Shown here piece after piece: positions 26,115 to 36,093 of a stretch of 48,059 nt of DNA (positions are counted from its first letter, which is position 1; the number at the start of each line of letters is the position of its first letter). This DNA is from Actinomycetales bacterium (GTDB lineage: Bacteria; Actinomycetota; Actinomycetes; S36-B12). Where the stretch lies: contig JAGWVT010000011.1 of assembly GCA_018970765.1 (NCBI GenBank), positions 1 to 48,059 of the forward strand. The letters are read 5' to 3'. Under the pieces are notes generated by a model that saw only the letters and a list, made by a program, of their open reading frames with translations, searched no databases and was not told the DNA's origin. A program made the translations under genes and the position numbers.

Positions 26115-27575
26115 ATGGCAAGTCAAACCCAGCAGGCCAATACGGGCCTGTCTCGAGGTGCACTCAGCACCTTCGGCATCGTTGTCATGGTGCTAGCCGC
26201 CGCTAGCCCACTGATCGGCCTCACCGGGGCCATGCCCTTGGCCATGATCACCGGCAACGGTAATGCCGCCCCAGCCGCGTACGTGCTGGTCGGCATCATC
26301 CTGTTGGTCTTCGGCGTTGGGTTTGTGGCCCTGTCTCGCCACGTCACTAACGCCGGCGCCCTCTATGCGTATGTTGGTCGAGGACTCGGCCTCCCGATGG
26401 GCATTGGAGCGGCGGGCGTCGCATGGTGGGCGTACACGACCATTCAGGTGGCTGTTTACGCGTTCTTCGGAGTCGTCGCGAGCGGGACGCTTGCGGCGTA
26501 CACGGGCATCACACTTCCTTGGTACGTCCTCAGCATCGCACTGATCATCCTTGTGCAAGTTTTCGGCTACCTGCACATTGAGATCGGCGCTCGGGTCCTA
26601 CTCATCATCATGGCCCTGGAGTGGGGCATCATGATCATCCTTGGCCTGGTGATCTTGTTCACCGGAGGTGCCGACCAAGGCTTTGGTACCGATCAAGTCT
26701 GGGCACCGGCTGCGGTCTTCTCTGCCGGCTTACCCGTAGCCCTTATCTGGGGCTTCGCCTCGATGTTCGGGTTTGAATCGAGCGCCATCTACGCCGAGGA
26801 GGCGAAAGATCCCCGCAAGTCGGTGGCGCGCGCCGTAGTGATCTCAGTGGTTGCGATCACGGTCTTCTTCGCGTTTACCGGCTGGATGGCAATCGTCGGG
26901 TACGGTCCCGCCGACGCGGTCAATCAAGCGATTGCCGCTCTCGAAGGCGGCGACCCCGCCCAGTACATCTTCCAACTCGGGGATGGCTACCTCGGATCAT
27001 GGGCGCCGGTGATGATGAGCCTCTTTGTCATCACGTCGATGTTTGGCTGCGTGCTGGCATTTCATAACGGCATTGCGCGCTACCAGTACCGCCTTGGTCG
27101 CGACGGGGTTCTCCCAGCGGCGTTGGCCCGGACCCGTGCCAACGGAGCGCCAGCTGTTTCTTCCGTGGTGCAGTGCGTCACCGCGCTGATCTTCATCGTG
27201 ATCGGTGTTGTGGTCGGTGCAGACCCCGTGGTCATCTTGTTTACCTGGGGTGGCGGAATCGCCGTCGTCGGCATCATTGGTTTGTACATCTTGACGGCGA
27301 TCTCGGGCATCGTTTTCTTCCGTAAGAATCCGCAACTGAACAACAACATCTGGACGACGCTTTTGGTACCCATCGTCGGGCTGGCGCTGTTGCTGATCGC
27401 TGAGTACCTGATCGTCACTCAGTTCAGCCTGCTGGTTGGTACCGACCAAGGCACTGCCTATCTCATCGCCGGTACCTGCGTTCTGGCGTTTCTGGTGGGC
27501 CTTGTGCTCTTCGTTGCTCGCAAGCGCTCCCTGAGTCCAGATGCCCTGGCAGATCTGGAAACGGAACTGACCTAG
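26115..27575 (+). CDS. APC-superfamily amino acid/polyamine permease
   Basis: 486 residues from the ATG at 26115 (AGGAAGG upstream; an earlier in-frame start at 26076 lacks support). About 12 hydrophobic helices are seen. The first helix region GIVVMVLAAASPLIGLTG and LSRHVTNAGALYAYVGRGLG (the family's N-A-G-A-x-Y motif) are typical of APC transporters, as is GFASMFGFESSAIYAEEAKDPRKSVARA. The family imports amino acids, polyamines or related cations with protons or by exchange. Here it sits between the P450 and ureohydrolase genes, suggesting it brings in a guanidino or amine substrate. A strong hairpin follows the stop. Confidence 0.9.
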   Translation: MASQTQQANTGLSRGALSTFGIVVMVLAAASPLIGLTGAMPLAMITGNGNAAPAAYVLVGIILLVFGVGFVALSRHVTNAGALYAYVGRGLGLPMGIGAAGVAWWAYTTIQVAVYAFFGVVASGTLAAYTGITLPWYVLSIALIILVQVFGYLHIEIGARVLLIIMALEWGIMIILGLVILFTGGADQGFGTDQVWAPAAVFSAGLPVALIWGFASMFGFESSAIYAEEAKDPRKSVARAVVISVVAITVFFAFTGWMAIVGYGPADAVNQAIAALEGGDPAQYIFQLGDGYLGSWAPVMMSLFVITSMFGCVLAFHNGIARYQYRLGRDGVLPAALARTRANGAPAVSSVVQCVTALIFIVIGVVVGADPVVILFTWGGGIAVVGIIGLYILTAISGIVFFRKNPQLNNNIWTTLLVPIVGLALLLIAEYLIVTQFSLLVGTDQGTAYLIAGTCVLAFLVGLVLFVARKRSLSPDALADLETELT

Positions 27576-27587
27576 GCATCACCAAAC

Positions 27588-27632
27588 GTGCGGGCCGGGC
27601 CAACCCCTCCTCCGGGGCGGTCCGGCCCGCAC
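27588..27632 (+). terminator. Strong GC-rich hairpin between the permease and ureohydrolase genes
   Basis: The left arm GTGCGGGCCGGGCC (27588-27601) pairs with GGTCCGGCCCGCAC (27619-27632) over 14 bp with one G-T wobble. A nested CCCC/GGGG stem (27604-27607 with 27614-27617) lies in the loop. Only a weak T-run (AAGGTTTCC) follows. It could act as an intrinsic terminator or attenuator that lowers ureohydrolase expression relative to the upstream genes, or stabilise the upstream mRNA. Confidence 0.75.
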
Positions 27633-27682
27633 AAGGTTTCCCACACGGTTCCCCACACGCTCTAGCAAAGGTGGTAGGCACC

Positions 27683-28741
27683 ATGACCCCTCAACTCCCG
27701 TTTGCCAACCACTACGTATCAGGGGTGGGGCCCTACGAGGGCATCCCGACCTTCGGTGGCTTTCCCCACCTGCCATGGCAGGAGTTGGCCGGTGCTGATG
27801 CGATAGATGTTGCCGTCCTCGGTGTCCCCTACGACAACTCCACGGTCAATCGTCCAGGCTGCCGCTTCGGGCCGCGAGCACTACGGGCCAACGGCTTCAA
27901 CTCGGGCTATCACCATTTAACTCTCGGCATTGACATCACGGATTGGCTGCGGATTGTCGACGCTGGCGATGTGCACTGCCCGCACGGCTTGACTGAGGTA
28001 TCACACTCAAACTCCTACCTCGCGGCGAAGGCTGTGGCGAATTCAGCAGACTTCAGCGTCTTTCTCGGGGGCGATCACTCGATAACCTGGCCCACCGCCG
28101 CGGCTGTCGCATCGGTCTATGGCTGGGGCGAACTGGGACTGATTCACTTCGATGCCCATGCCGACGCTGCCTCTGACGCGGATGGCAACCTCGCATCGCA
28201 CGCCACGCCCATGCGCCATCTGCTCGAATCTGGAGCCTTGCGGAAAGGCCACTTCGAGCAGATCGGACTTCGTGGCTATTGGCCTCCACCCGAGGTCTTT
28301 GAGTTTGTTCGGGACCAGGGAGGCCGATGGGCCCTCATGCAGGAAGTCTGGGAACGGGGCATCGACGCAGTGGTTGACGACGTGATCGAACGTATGGTGA
28401 ACAACTGCCAAGCGGTCTACCTATCAGTGGACATCGACGTGCTCGATCCAAGCGCTGCACCAGGGACCGGCACTCCCGAGCCTGGGGGCATGCAGCCAAT
28501 CGACCTGCTCCATGCCGTGCGACGAATCGCCCTGGAAACCCCTCTGGTAGCCCTGGATGTCATGGAGGTTTCTCCTCCTTACGACCATGCAGATGTCACA
28601 GTCAACAACGCCCACCGCGTGGTCTTTGAAACATTGGCGGCGCTTGCTGCCAAGAAGCGAGCCCTGGGTGGCGGGACCCCTCATCTACCTGGGATTCAGC
28701 CGGAGCTGTTGAGGCAGCGCCCGCCCCGATCTAACGCCTGA
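27683..28741 (+). CDS. Ureohydrolase (agmatinase/arginase/guanidino-acid hydrolase family)
   Basis: 352 residues from the ATG at 27683 (a GTG at 27671 is possible). All six di-metal ligands of the family are present: His132 in GGDHS, Asp157, His159 and Asp161 in FDAHAD, and Asp250 and Asp252 in SVDIDVLDP. These enzymes hydrolyse guanidino groups to urea and an amine with Mn or Ni. The loop after DAHAD (AASDADGNLASHATPMRH) differs from typical agmatinases (DTYDTYFG...HGTPFRRA in memory), so agmatine need not be the substrate; guanidinobutyrate, guanidine or methylguanidines are alternatives. No urease or arginine-decarboxylase gene lies in the window. The upstream permease probably feeds it. 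Confidence 0.9.
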   Translation: MTPQLPFANHYVSGVGPYEGIPTFGGFPHLPWQELAGADAIDVAVLGVPYDNSTVNRPGCRFGPRALRANGFNSGYHHLTLGIDITDWLRIVDAGDVHCPHGLTEVSHSNSYLAAKAVANSADFSVFLGGDHSITWPTAAAVASVYGWGELGLIHFDAHADAASDADGNLASHATPMRHLLESGALRKGHFEQIGLRGYWPPPEVFEFVRDQGGRWALMQEVWERGIDAVVDDVIERMVNNCQAVYLSVDIDVLDPSAAPGTGTPEPGGMQPIDLLHAVRRIALETPLVALDVMEVSPPYDHADVTVNNAHRVVFETLAALAAKKRALGGGTPHLPGIQPELLRQRPPRSNA

Positions 28742-28783
28742 TCCACAAATGGACAGGGTCCAGATTCTGGCTAGGCTGACGGG

Positions 28784-29206
28784 GTGATGGAAGATCCCCA
28801 AGCGCTACTTCGCGAACAGGGGATCCAGGTCACGGCCCAGCGGCTAGCCGTACTCCGCGCTGTGGCTGCGCAGCCGCATGCAACGGCTGACACGCTGATT
28901 GACCTGGCGCGCAGTGAAATCGGGTCGATCTCGCGGCAGTCGGTCTACGACACCTTGGCCGTCCTCGTGGAAGTCGGACTGATCCGGCGCATACAACCTG
29001 TTGGATCAGCTGCGCGCTACGAAGATCGCGTCGGTGACAACCACCATCACGTGATCTGCCGCGAGTGCGGCGAACTTGCCGATGTCGACTGCGCGGTGGG
29101 GTCGGCTCCCTGCCTCACCGCCGTTGACGATGCCGGCTACCAGATCGACGAAGCCGAAGTCGCCTACTGGGGTCGGTGCCCGACCTGCCAACAGGAGCCC
29201 TCCTGA
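28784..29206 (+). CDS. furA: Fur-family regulator (FurA type)
   Basis: 140 residues from the GTG at 28784, with ATG 28787 as an equal alternative. The N-terminal winged helix has [12 protein letters not shown] and [20 protein letters not shown]. The metal-binding region [18 protein letters not shown] and the C-terminal CPTC (structural zinc) are typical of Fur/PerR/FurA proteins. It is followed 87 bp later by katG in the same direction, the mycobacterial and streptomycete FurA-KatG arrangement in which FurA represses katG and itself until peroxide or iron signals release it. The start lies very close to a possible promoter, so a leaderless transcript is plausible. Confidence 0.93.
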   Translation: MMEDPQALLREQGIQVTAQRLAVLRAVAAQPHATADTLIDLARSEIGSISRQSVYDTLAVLVEVGLIRRIQPVGSAARYEDRVGDNHHHVICRECGELADVDCAVGSAPCLTAVDDAGYQIDEAEVAYWGRCPTCQQEPS

Positions 29207-29232
29207 GAAATGCCAACTTGAGAAATGCCAAC
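29204..29232. repeat. 14-bp direct repeat between furA and katG
   Basis: TGAGAAATGCCAAC occurs at 29204-29217, overlapping the furA stop, and again at 29219-29232, one base apart (15-bp period). It may be a duplication by slippage or a paired binding site in the furA-katG intercistronic region. Position alone cannot decide. Confidence 0.85.
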
Positions 29233-29242
29233 CTGGGTATGA

Positions 29243-31471
<2,229 letters not shown>

Positions 31472-31480
31472 AGGGGTCAA

Positions 31481-31514
31481 TGGTGGGGCGGAGATAGCAA
31501 CTTCCGCCCCACCA
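31481..31514 (+). terminator. Hairpin terminator after katG
   Basis: TGGTGGGGCGGA (31481-31492) pairs perfectly with TCCGCCCCACCA (31503-31514) around a 10-base loop. It lies 10 bp past the katG stop. Only a short T-poor tail follows, as is usual in high-GC actinobacteria. It separates katG from the heliorhodopsin gene. Confidence 0.8.
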
Positions 31515-31592
31515 GTCGTTCTCAGCCTCAGACATGCCGCCTCGACAGCAGATGAACTGGTGTTCCGTCCGGCCGTGCGACATGCTGCTGAC

Positions 31593-32381
31593 ATGAACAA
31601 AACCGTGGGACAGGTCGACGAGTCGACTCAGGTAGGGCGGATTCTGCGCTGGAATGTCATTGCGGGAATTGCCCACTTGGTGCAGCTGATCCTGATCTTG
31701 GTTCTGGCGACCGACTTCTCGTTGCCCGTGACAGCGGCCTACATGGAAGGCCCGCCAGGCACTCCCCCATCCGATCCGGTCGTCCTCTTTGACAGCCGCG
31801 TTGCCTGGGGTGTGGCGCTGTTCTTCGGGCTGTCCGCCTTCTTCCACTTCCTCGTTGTTCTGCCCCCGTTCCGGCAGCGTTACATCAACGGTTTGCTGAA
31901 CCAGCACAACTACTTCCGCTGGGTGGAATACTCCATCAGCTCATCTGTGATGATCGTGCTAATCGCACAGATCTGCGGTGTATCCGACGCTGCCGCACTT
32001 ATTGCGATCTTTGGCGTGAACGCGTCCATGATCCTGTTCGGCTGGCTGCAGGAGAAATACGAATCCCCAGGCAACGGTGGGTGGTTGCCGTTCATCTTCG
32101 GCTGTATTGCAGGCATCGTGCCATGGCTGGCCATTCTGCTGTTCGTTATCGCCCCCGGTGCGCGCACTGACGTTGAGCCGCCCGCTTTCGTGTACGGCAT
32201 CGTGATCTCGCTCTTCATCTTCTTCAATATCTTCGCGCTCGTGCAGTGGTTGCAGTACAAGCGCATCGGGCGATGGGCGAATTACCTCAACGGTGAGCGC
32301 ACGTACATCACGTTGAGTCTGGTCGCGAAGTCGGCCCTCGCCTGGCAGATCTTTGCGGGAACCCTGGTTCCACCCGCCTGA
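31593..32381 (+). CDS. Heliorhodopsin
   Basis: 262 residues from the ATG at 31593, close to the 253 of the founding member 48C12. Seven hydrophobic segments are visible. Family hallmarks: His28 in GIAHLVQ and His85 in FFHFLVV (the conserved helix A/B histidines), Glu112 in YFRWVEYSISSSVM as Schiff-base counterion, and the retinal-binding Lys246 in SLVAKSALAW in the last helix. It lacks the DTD/NDQ helix-C motif and the DxxxK pattern of pump rhodopsins, so ion pumping is not expected; heliorhodopsins have long photocycles and are thought to signal or modulate a partner. No retinal-synthesis gene is in the window. The 3' end overlaps a convergent gene by 74 bp. No ribosome-binding site is seen, so it may be leaderless. 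Confidence 0.93.
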   Translation: MNKTVGQVDESTQVGRILRWNVIAGIAHLVQLILILVLATDFSLPVTAAYMEGPPGTPPSDPVVLFDSRVAWGVALFFGLSAFFHFLVVLPPFRQRYINGLLNQHNYFRWVEYSISSSVMIVLIAQICGVSDAAALIAIFGVNASMILFGWLQEKYESPGNGGWLPFIFGCIAGIVPWLAILLFVIAPGARTDVEPPAFVYGIVISLFIFFNIFALVQWLQYKRIGRWANYLNGERTYITLSLVAKSALAWQIFAGTLVPPA

Positions 32382-33156
32382 CCTCGCCAGGGACCATCGG
32401 TACCACCTCGACATCTTGGACATCGGGGCCCAGTAACCGCTGCACGATGTCGGCTCCACCGTCCACTCGGTACATGGCGCGCTGCCAGGTACTCATGTCG
32501 CGGCGCGGATCTGTCGCAGTAGGGACTATGGTCCGCGCCGCGCAGGCACGAGCCACATCGGCGATGGTCTGAGGCCCTGCGGTCACCGGCATCACCATCG
32601 CTCGCACACCATGGCATGGCAGTAGGGCAAGGTCGACTGGAGCCACGGACTCAGCCACCTTTACGCCTGGCAGGTGGGGGTCGATCCAGATTCGCCCACC
32701 CAGCTGCTCTTGCGCATCAATGGCCTCGATGAGATACCCAACAGCAATCATGCCGAGCGGTAGGCCGGTTCGCGTGACCGTAATTCGAAGGGTCCCACCG
32801 TCTGGGCAAGCTACGACGTGAACATCTGCAGGTTTGACTCTCGTGATCTGGCGGCAGCCAGATTTCCTCGCAACTGCCATTGCCCCGGATGGCCCAAGGA
32901 TTCGTTGATCCTTGAGTAGGGCCAAAGTTTGCGGGCGTGCATGGTCACTCACTCCAGTGCACAGCAACACTGCAGCCACTGATTCGCGATCGAGCAGTTC
33001 CTTACCTACGAACCAGTCAGTGTGCTCTCGCCTGAAGGACCCTCCGATGGGTTCGCCCGACAGCCATGGATCAATGAGGATTGAGGTGCCCCCCCAGCGC
33101 ACCTGCCAACTCTGATAATCGTCAAGTCGTCGAAGTTCCAACGTTGCATGGGCCAT
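32308..33156 (-). CDS. Metallo-beta-lactamase-fold protein with degenerate metal motif
   Basis: 282 residues from the ATG at 33156 with GGAGAG 4 bases upstream (a GTG at 33171 is in frame). The N-terminal strand pattern WGGTSILIDPWLSG is typical of the UlaG/YtnP-like branch of the fold. Where the active enzymes have HxHxDH this protein has CTGVSDHA (66-73), so both first histidines are absent and only the Asp-His remains. Later segments (IWIDPHLPG, VDLALLPCHG, TIVPTATDPR) keep the fold. Either metal binding has changed or the protein is non-catalytic. The gene ends inside the heliorhodopsin gene on the opposite strand (74-bp overlap), so the two transcripts are complementary at their 3' ends. 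Moderately sure of fold, unsure of role. Confidence 0.7.
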   Translation of the reverse strand: MAHATLELRRLDDYQSWQVRWGGTSILIDPWLSGEPIGGSFRREHTDWFVGKELLDRESVAAVLLCTGVSDHARPQTLALLKDQRILGPSGAMAVARKSGCRQITRVKPADVHVVACPDGGTLRITVTRTGLPLGMIAVGYLIEAIDAQEQLGGRIWIDPHLPGVKVAESVAPVDLALLPCHGVRAMVMPVTAGPQTIADVARACAARTIVPTATDPRRDMSTWQRAMYRVDGGADIVQRLLGPDVQDVEVVPMVPGEVRRVEPGFPQRSARRGPTSRPDST

Positions 33157-33284
33157 GCGCTCTCCGGTCACGAAGTGTGCAGATTCGCGAAGGTGCCGTC
33201 ATTAAGCCCGCTTAGGGTACCGATCAGAGAATTGGTCTCCAAGCGTCGGGATGCGATCCTCACCAACCCCCGCATAATGAAACC

Positions 33285-34394
33285 GTGACTTTCGATGCGC
33301 TGCACCTAGGTGCCCTGAGTTTGCGTCGAACGTTTGCTGTGTCGCTTGTCCCGGTTCTGCTCCTCTTAGCCCCACCGGCGAATGCCGCTGAACTAGGCGT
33401 GGCCAACGTGGTAGCGACTAACCTGAAGTCTCCCTGGGGGCTTGCTTTCCTCCCCGACGGCAGTGCCTTGGTCAGTGAACGCGATACCGGGCGCATTTTG
33501 CGCATCGACCCAGGTCGACCCGCCGGGCAGAATACGGTGCGACTGGGCAGGGTCACTTCTTCGGTGCCTGATGGTGAAGGTGGTTTGCTCGACATCGCAC
33601 TTCCACCCACAACAGGGAGCGCGCCAACTTTTCTCTATGCCTATACGACAACCCGGCGTGACAACCGGGTCCTACGGATAGAACTTCTCAACGGGGCGAC
33701 GCAACTGGGAAAGGTCACACCCGTGCTCACGGGGATTCCGAAGAACAGTTATCACAACGGAGGTCGACTTTTGGTCGACAACGATGGCACACTTTTTGTG
33801 GCCACCGGGGATGCCGGGGACATGCCCTCGGCGCAGAACAGCAGATCCCTGGCCGGCAAGATCCTGCATATCAATCCTGATGGAACACCTGCCGCAGGAA
33901 ACCCAAATCCAAATTCACCGATTTTCAGCCTGGGCCATCGCAATGTGCAGGGCCTGAGCTTCGACAGTGCCGGAAACCTCTGGGCGAGTGAATTCGGTTC
34001 CAATGAATCCGACGAACTCAATCTTGTCGTTGCCGGTGGCAATTACGGATGGCCGACCGTGGAAGGCAACGGCAATGACTCCCGCTTTCGAAACCCGAAG
34101 GTCACGTGGTCTCCGACTTCCCTGGCCTCCCCCAGTGGCATCGTCATCCGAGACGACATTGCCTACGTGGCGAGCCTGCGCGGTGAGGTGCTCTGGGAGG
34201 TCCCGCTGAGTGGCGTGGAGTCCACAAATCCACGAGCCGGCAAGCCAAAGGCTTTGCGGCTCGGCCCATATGGCCGCCTACGCACAGTTGAAGTCGCGCC
34301 AGACGGATCACTGTGGCTGATGACCTCAAACACGGACGGTCGCGGCGATCCCCGCCGCGCTGATGACCGGATACTGCGCCTCACCGGCCGATAG
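33285..34394 (+). CDS. Secreted PQQ-dependent sugar dehydrogenase (glucose/sorbosone dehydrogenase family)
   Basis: 369 residues from a GTG at 33285. An N-terminal signal peptide (LRRTFAVSLVPVLLLLAPPANA, cleavage likely after ANA) is followed by the six-bladed propeller of the GSDH family: LKSPWGLAFLPDGSALVSER, YHNGGRLLVDNDGTLFVATGD, GHRNVQGLSFDSAGNLWASEFG and NYGWPTVEGN. These match soluble aldose dehydrogenases that use PQQ and calcium outside the cytoplasm. No PQQ biosynthesis genes are nearby, so cofactor would have to be scavenged, or the protein may lack the enzymatic role. It diverges from the metallo-beta-lactamase-fold gene and lies 9 bp before the CoA-transferase gene. Confidence 0.88.
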   Translation: MTFDALHLGALSLRRTFAVSLVPVLLLLAPPANAAELGVANVVATNLKSPWGLAFLPDGSALVSERDTGRILRIDPGRPAGQNTVRLGRVTSSVPDGEGGLLDIALPPTTGSAPTFLYAYTTTRRDNRVLRIELLNGATQLGKVTPVLTGIPKNSYHNGGRLLVDNDGTLFVATGDAGDMPSAQNSRSLAGKILHINPDGTPAAGNPNPNSPIFSLGHRNVQGLSFDSAGNLWASEFGSNESDELNLVVAGGNYGWPTVEGNGNDSRFRNPKVTWSPTSLASPSGIVIRDDIAYVASLRGEVLWEVPLSGVESTNPRAGKPKALRLGPYGRLRTVEVAPDGSLWLMTSNTDGRGDPRRADDRILRLTGR

Positions 34395-34403
34395 CATCCA
34401 ACA

Positions 34404-35687
34404 GTGGCTGCCAACGTCCCCGTTCCCGTGTCTCCTGACACCATTCTCAGACTCATCAAATCCCACGGCAATGTTGTCGTTCCTACGGCAAACGGGGAGC
34501 CAGTCACGGTCATCGATGCTCTATTGGCCCAAGCTGCAGACCTTCAAGGTGTTCGGATCCATCAGGTGTTCGGTATCCGTCCACGCGACTTCAGCACCAT
34601 CGACGCGCGTCAACTGCGCTATGTCTCCTACTTCCTTTCGGCCGCCCTGCGTGACCCCTTTGCTCGCGGCGAGATAGACCTGGTGCCGACTGATCTTTCA
34701 GCCATGCCTGCCCTCATGCAGGCACTACCCGATGTGGTCTTGGTCGCAGCATGCAGTCCACCAGATGAGTACGGCTATGTCAGCCTGGGCTGCGGTGCGA
34801 ACTATGCCGCCACGCTCCTCGGCCAGGTGCCAACATTCCTGGAAGCAAATCCCAACATGCCGCACACTCCAGGCCACCATCGTGTGCACCTGTCCTCAAT
34901 CACGGGCTGGTGCGAAGCCGACTACCCCCTCATCACAGTCGACCAGGCAACCATTACCGACACAGACCGCAAGATTGCGGAGCATGTGGCCGATCGCATC
35001 GTCGATGGCTCAACTCTGCAGGTTGGCGTCGGCGCCGTACCGGACGCCATTGCCGCGAGCCTTACCGACCATAGAGATCTGGGAATTCACACCGAGTTGT
35101 TCAGCGATGGACTGCGTATGCTCGTCGAATCCGGGGCAGCCACGGGTGCTCGCAAGCGATCCGGCCGCAACCTCGCTGTTACTACAGATGCACTTGGCTC
35201 CCAGGCACTCCTGGATTTCCTTGACGGCACTCAGGCGGTTGAGTTCTGGGCAGTCAATGAGACCAATGACTTCACCACAATCGCGTCCGAGCCCAACTTC
35301 GTGGCGATCAATGCAACCATGCAGATTGACCTGCTTGGTCAATGTGCCTCGGAAAGTCTCGGTACGCACTACGTATCTGGGTCTGGTGGCCAGAGTGACT
35401 TCATGAATGCCGCGCGCTACTCCACCGGCGGCCAATCCTTCATGGTCACCCATGCGACAGCCAACACCGCTGATGGACCCGTGTCCCGGATCGTCGCGGA
35501 GCTTTCCCCCGGCGCTGTCGTCACCACTCGCAAGAATTCGATCGACAAGGTCGCCACCGAGTACGGCGTTGCCGAACTTCAAGGAGCATCCATCGCCGAC
35601 CGTGCCCGGGCACTAATAGCGATTGCTCACCCAGATCACCGGGATGCCTTGTTCGCCGACGCTCGACGGTTGGGGTATCTGCACTGA
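34404..35687 (+). CDS. Acetyl-CoA hydrolase / class I CoA-transferase family protein
   Basis: 427 residues from a GTG at 34404. It resembles 4-hydroxybutyrate and butyryl-CoA:acetate CoA-transferases: LVPTDLSAMPAL, LQVGVGAVPDAIA (CoA-binding loop), GIHTELFSDGL with Glu231 where the catalytic glutamate of this subgroup is expected, FVAINATMQIDLLGQ, and SGSGGQSDFMNAARYS near 325-340. Such enzymes move CoA between short-chain acids. The gene starts 9 bp after the sugar dehydrogenase gene, and its stop overlaps the start of a small unknown gene (TGATG), so these two are co-translated. The natural acyl group is unknown. Confidence 0.9.
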   Translation: MAANVPVPVSPDTILRLIKSHGNVVVPTANGEPVTVIDALLAQAADLQGVRIHQVFGIRPRDFSTIDARQLRYVSYFLSAALRDPFARGEIDLVPTDLSAMPALMQALPDVVLVAACSPPDEYGYVSLGCGANYAATLLGQVPTFLEANPNMPHTPGHHRVHLSSITGWCEADYPLITVDQATITDTDRKIAEHVADRIVDGSTLQVGVGAVPDAIAASLTDHRDLGIHTELFSDGLRMLVESGAATGARKRSGRNLAVTTDALGSQALLDFLDGTQAVEFWAVNETNDFTTIASEPNFVAINATMQIDLLGQCASESLGTHYVSGSGGQSDFMNAARYSTGGQSFMVTHATANTADGPVSRIVAELSPGAVVTTRKNSIDKVATEYGVAELQGASIADRARALIAIAHPDHRDALFADARRLGYLH

Positions 35688-36064
35688 TGGCCAAGTTGAC
35701 CTCACGCCCCGACCGCCTCATCGGTATCTACCGCGCGGACGGCGGACTGATTGGCGAACTTCGATACCTAGCCGGGCACTACCTGCGTGGGGAGCACTGC
35801 AGTCTCTGCGACATCACGCACGCCGGCCTGGGACGAAAACGCGCATGGGATACCGCTGTGGCACAACTTGGAATTCCCTTCACGCTATTGCACCGTAACG
35901 AGATGGATGCCGATCTTGCTGCGTTTGTTGCCGACCGAGTCGCATGCGTTGTCGCCGTAGATTCGAACGGGTTTCGCATGCTCCTGCAGGACGCTGACCT
36001 CACCGCCTGCGACGGTGAGGTCAGTGCGCTGTTTGATCGGCTACGTGCCTTGACCTCCCCCTGA
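35687..36064 (+). CDS. Small conserved protein of unknown function coupled to the CoA-transferase gene
   Basis: 125 residues; the ATG shares one base with the CoA-transferase stop (TGATG). I recognise no enzyme family with certainty. The N-terminal GIYRADGGLIGELRYLAGHYLRGEHCSLCDITH contains a CSLC pair and two nearby histidines that could bind a metal, then GRKRAWDTAVAQLGIPFTLLHRNEM and a C-terminal ACVVAVDSNGFRMLL, which looks like an alpha/beta fold. There is no signal peptide or membrane helix. It may be a redox, metal-dependent or regulatory partner of the neighbouring enzyme (inference only). Confidence 0.75.
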   Translation: MAKLTSRPDRLIGIYRADGGLIGELRYLAGHYLRGEHCSLCDITHAGLGRKRAWDTAVAQLGIPFTLLHRNEMDADLAAFVADRVACVVAVDSNGFRMLLQDADLTACDGEVSALFDRLRALTSP

Positions 36065-36067
36065 CTG

Positions 36068-36093
36068 GCGCTCTGCTAGGCAGTAGCAGGCGC
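36068..36093. terminator. Candidate bidirectional terminator between convergent genes
   Basis: GCGC-T-CTGCTA pairs with TAGCAG-GCGC around the loop GGCAG: a 10-bp stem with one bulged base. It lies where the rightward small gene and the leftward MFS gene meet, overlapping the MFS stop. There is no T-tract. Confidence 0.4.

Noticed and set aside
31593-32381. Rhodopsin considered as a light-driven proton pump
   Set aside because: Helix C carries RWVEY rather than a DTx-type pump motif and the conserved heliorhodopsin histidines are present.
35301-35345. Gln307 in AINATMQIDL of the CoA-transferase considered as a lost catalytic glutamate
   Set aside because: The catalytic glutamate of the closest subgroup is expected at Glu231 in GIHTELFSDG, which is present; a structural alignment would settle this.
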